Both the position numbers and the translations under genes were made by a program. A stretch of 15,876 nucleotides of DNA from Caldifarciminota bacterium (lineage in GTDB: Bacteria > Hydrothermota > Hydrothermia > B15-G9 > WFZT01): the NCBI GenBank assembly GCA_026986655.1, contig JALSOD010000061.1, forward strand, positions 1 to 15,876. Direction: 5' to 3'. The notes under the pieces are model-generated. The model was given only the letters and a program-made list of their open reading frames with translations, made no database searches and was not told where the DNA came from. Below, piece after piece: positions 15,851-15,876 of the stretch. The stretch's first letter is position 1, and every line of letters begins with the position of its first letter.

Positions 15851-15876
15851 CTAACCTCCAGCTTTTATCATACCCA
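15851..15876 (-). CDS. Last codons of an upstream gene, possibly a second exbD
   Basis: At the right edge the minus strand reads in one frame as GMIKAGG followed by TAG (15851-15853). The IKxAG-like ending resembles ExbD C-termini, and FCB genomes often carry two exbD genes in tandem before tonB. Only seven codons are visible, so both the reading frame and the identity are tentative. The codons for the final Gly-Gly plus stop also form the ribosome site of the downstream exbD. Confidence 0.35.

Noticed and set aside
1..15876. tRNA, rRNA, CRISPR arrays, insertion sequences, integrases or phage genes
   Set aside because: Coding frames fill almost the whole window. No repeat-spacer pattern, transposase-like protein or structural RNA pattern was seen in the short gaps.

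Overview
The window is one gene-dense, A+T-rich stretch with every supported gene on the minus strand, so it reads biologically from right (15876) to left (1). It codes for cell-envelope and secreted proteins: ExbD, TonB, a large TonB-dependent receptor, a PorV/PorQ-type outer-membrane protein, a TPR lipoprotein, and several large secreted proteins, three of which end in C-terminal sorting domains of the type IX secretion (T9SS) or FlgD-like kind. This combination indicates a Gram-negative member of the FCB (Fibrobacteres-Chlorobi-Bacteroidetes) superphylum. The style of the proteins (Asp-box propellers, NPYR-type C-terminal domains, a subtilase with an Asp-rich insert) resembles uncultured lineages such as WOR-3/Stahlbacteria, Hydrothermae, Marinimicrobia or KSB1 more than classical Bacteroidetes. 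That placement is an inference from remembered family resemblance, not a phylogeny.

Layout, in transcription order: the last codons of an upstream gene that may be another exbD (15851-15876); exbD (15435-15845); a 63-bp gap with a consensus-like sigma70 promoter; tonB (14721-15371); a 1074-residue TonB-dependent receptor (11472-14696); a 697-residue secreted protein with an Fn3-like module and an NPYR/FlgD-like C-terminal domain (9363-11456); a PorV/PorQ-family barrel (8374-9351); a 1103-residue propeller protein with a degenerate metallopeptidase-like domain and a sorting domain (5049-8360); a TPR lipoprotein (4113-5036); a 543-residue Asp-box propeller with a sorting domain (2462-4093); a perfect 22-bp hairpin (2398-2444); and a subtilisin-family protease that runs off the left edge (1-2384).

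From tonB to the 543-residue propeller gene the gaps are only 11-24 bp, and each gene has a strong AGGAGG-type ribosome site, so these seven genes very probably form one operon. The hairpin probably ends or attenuates that operon before the protease gene. Two starts were moved inward because the ribosome site lies inside the longest open frame: 8360 instead of 8384, and 9351 instead of 9354.

The likely collective role is an energised surface apparatus. ExbD and TonB would power the receptor; the PorV-like barrel would serve export or anchoring of the sorting-domain proteins; and the lipoprotein and propellers would capture or process a substrate outside the cell. The substrate cannot be read from the sequence. 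No RNA gene, CRISPR array, insertion sequence or origin was seen, and no gene-free stretch exceeds 80 bp.
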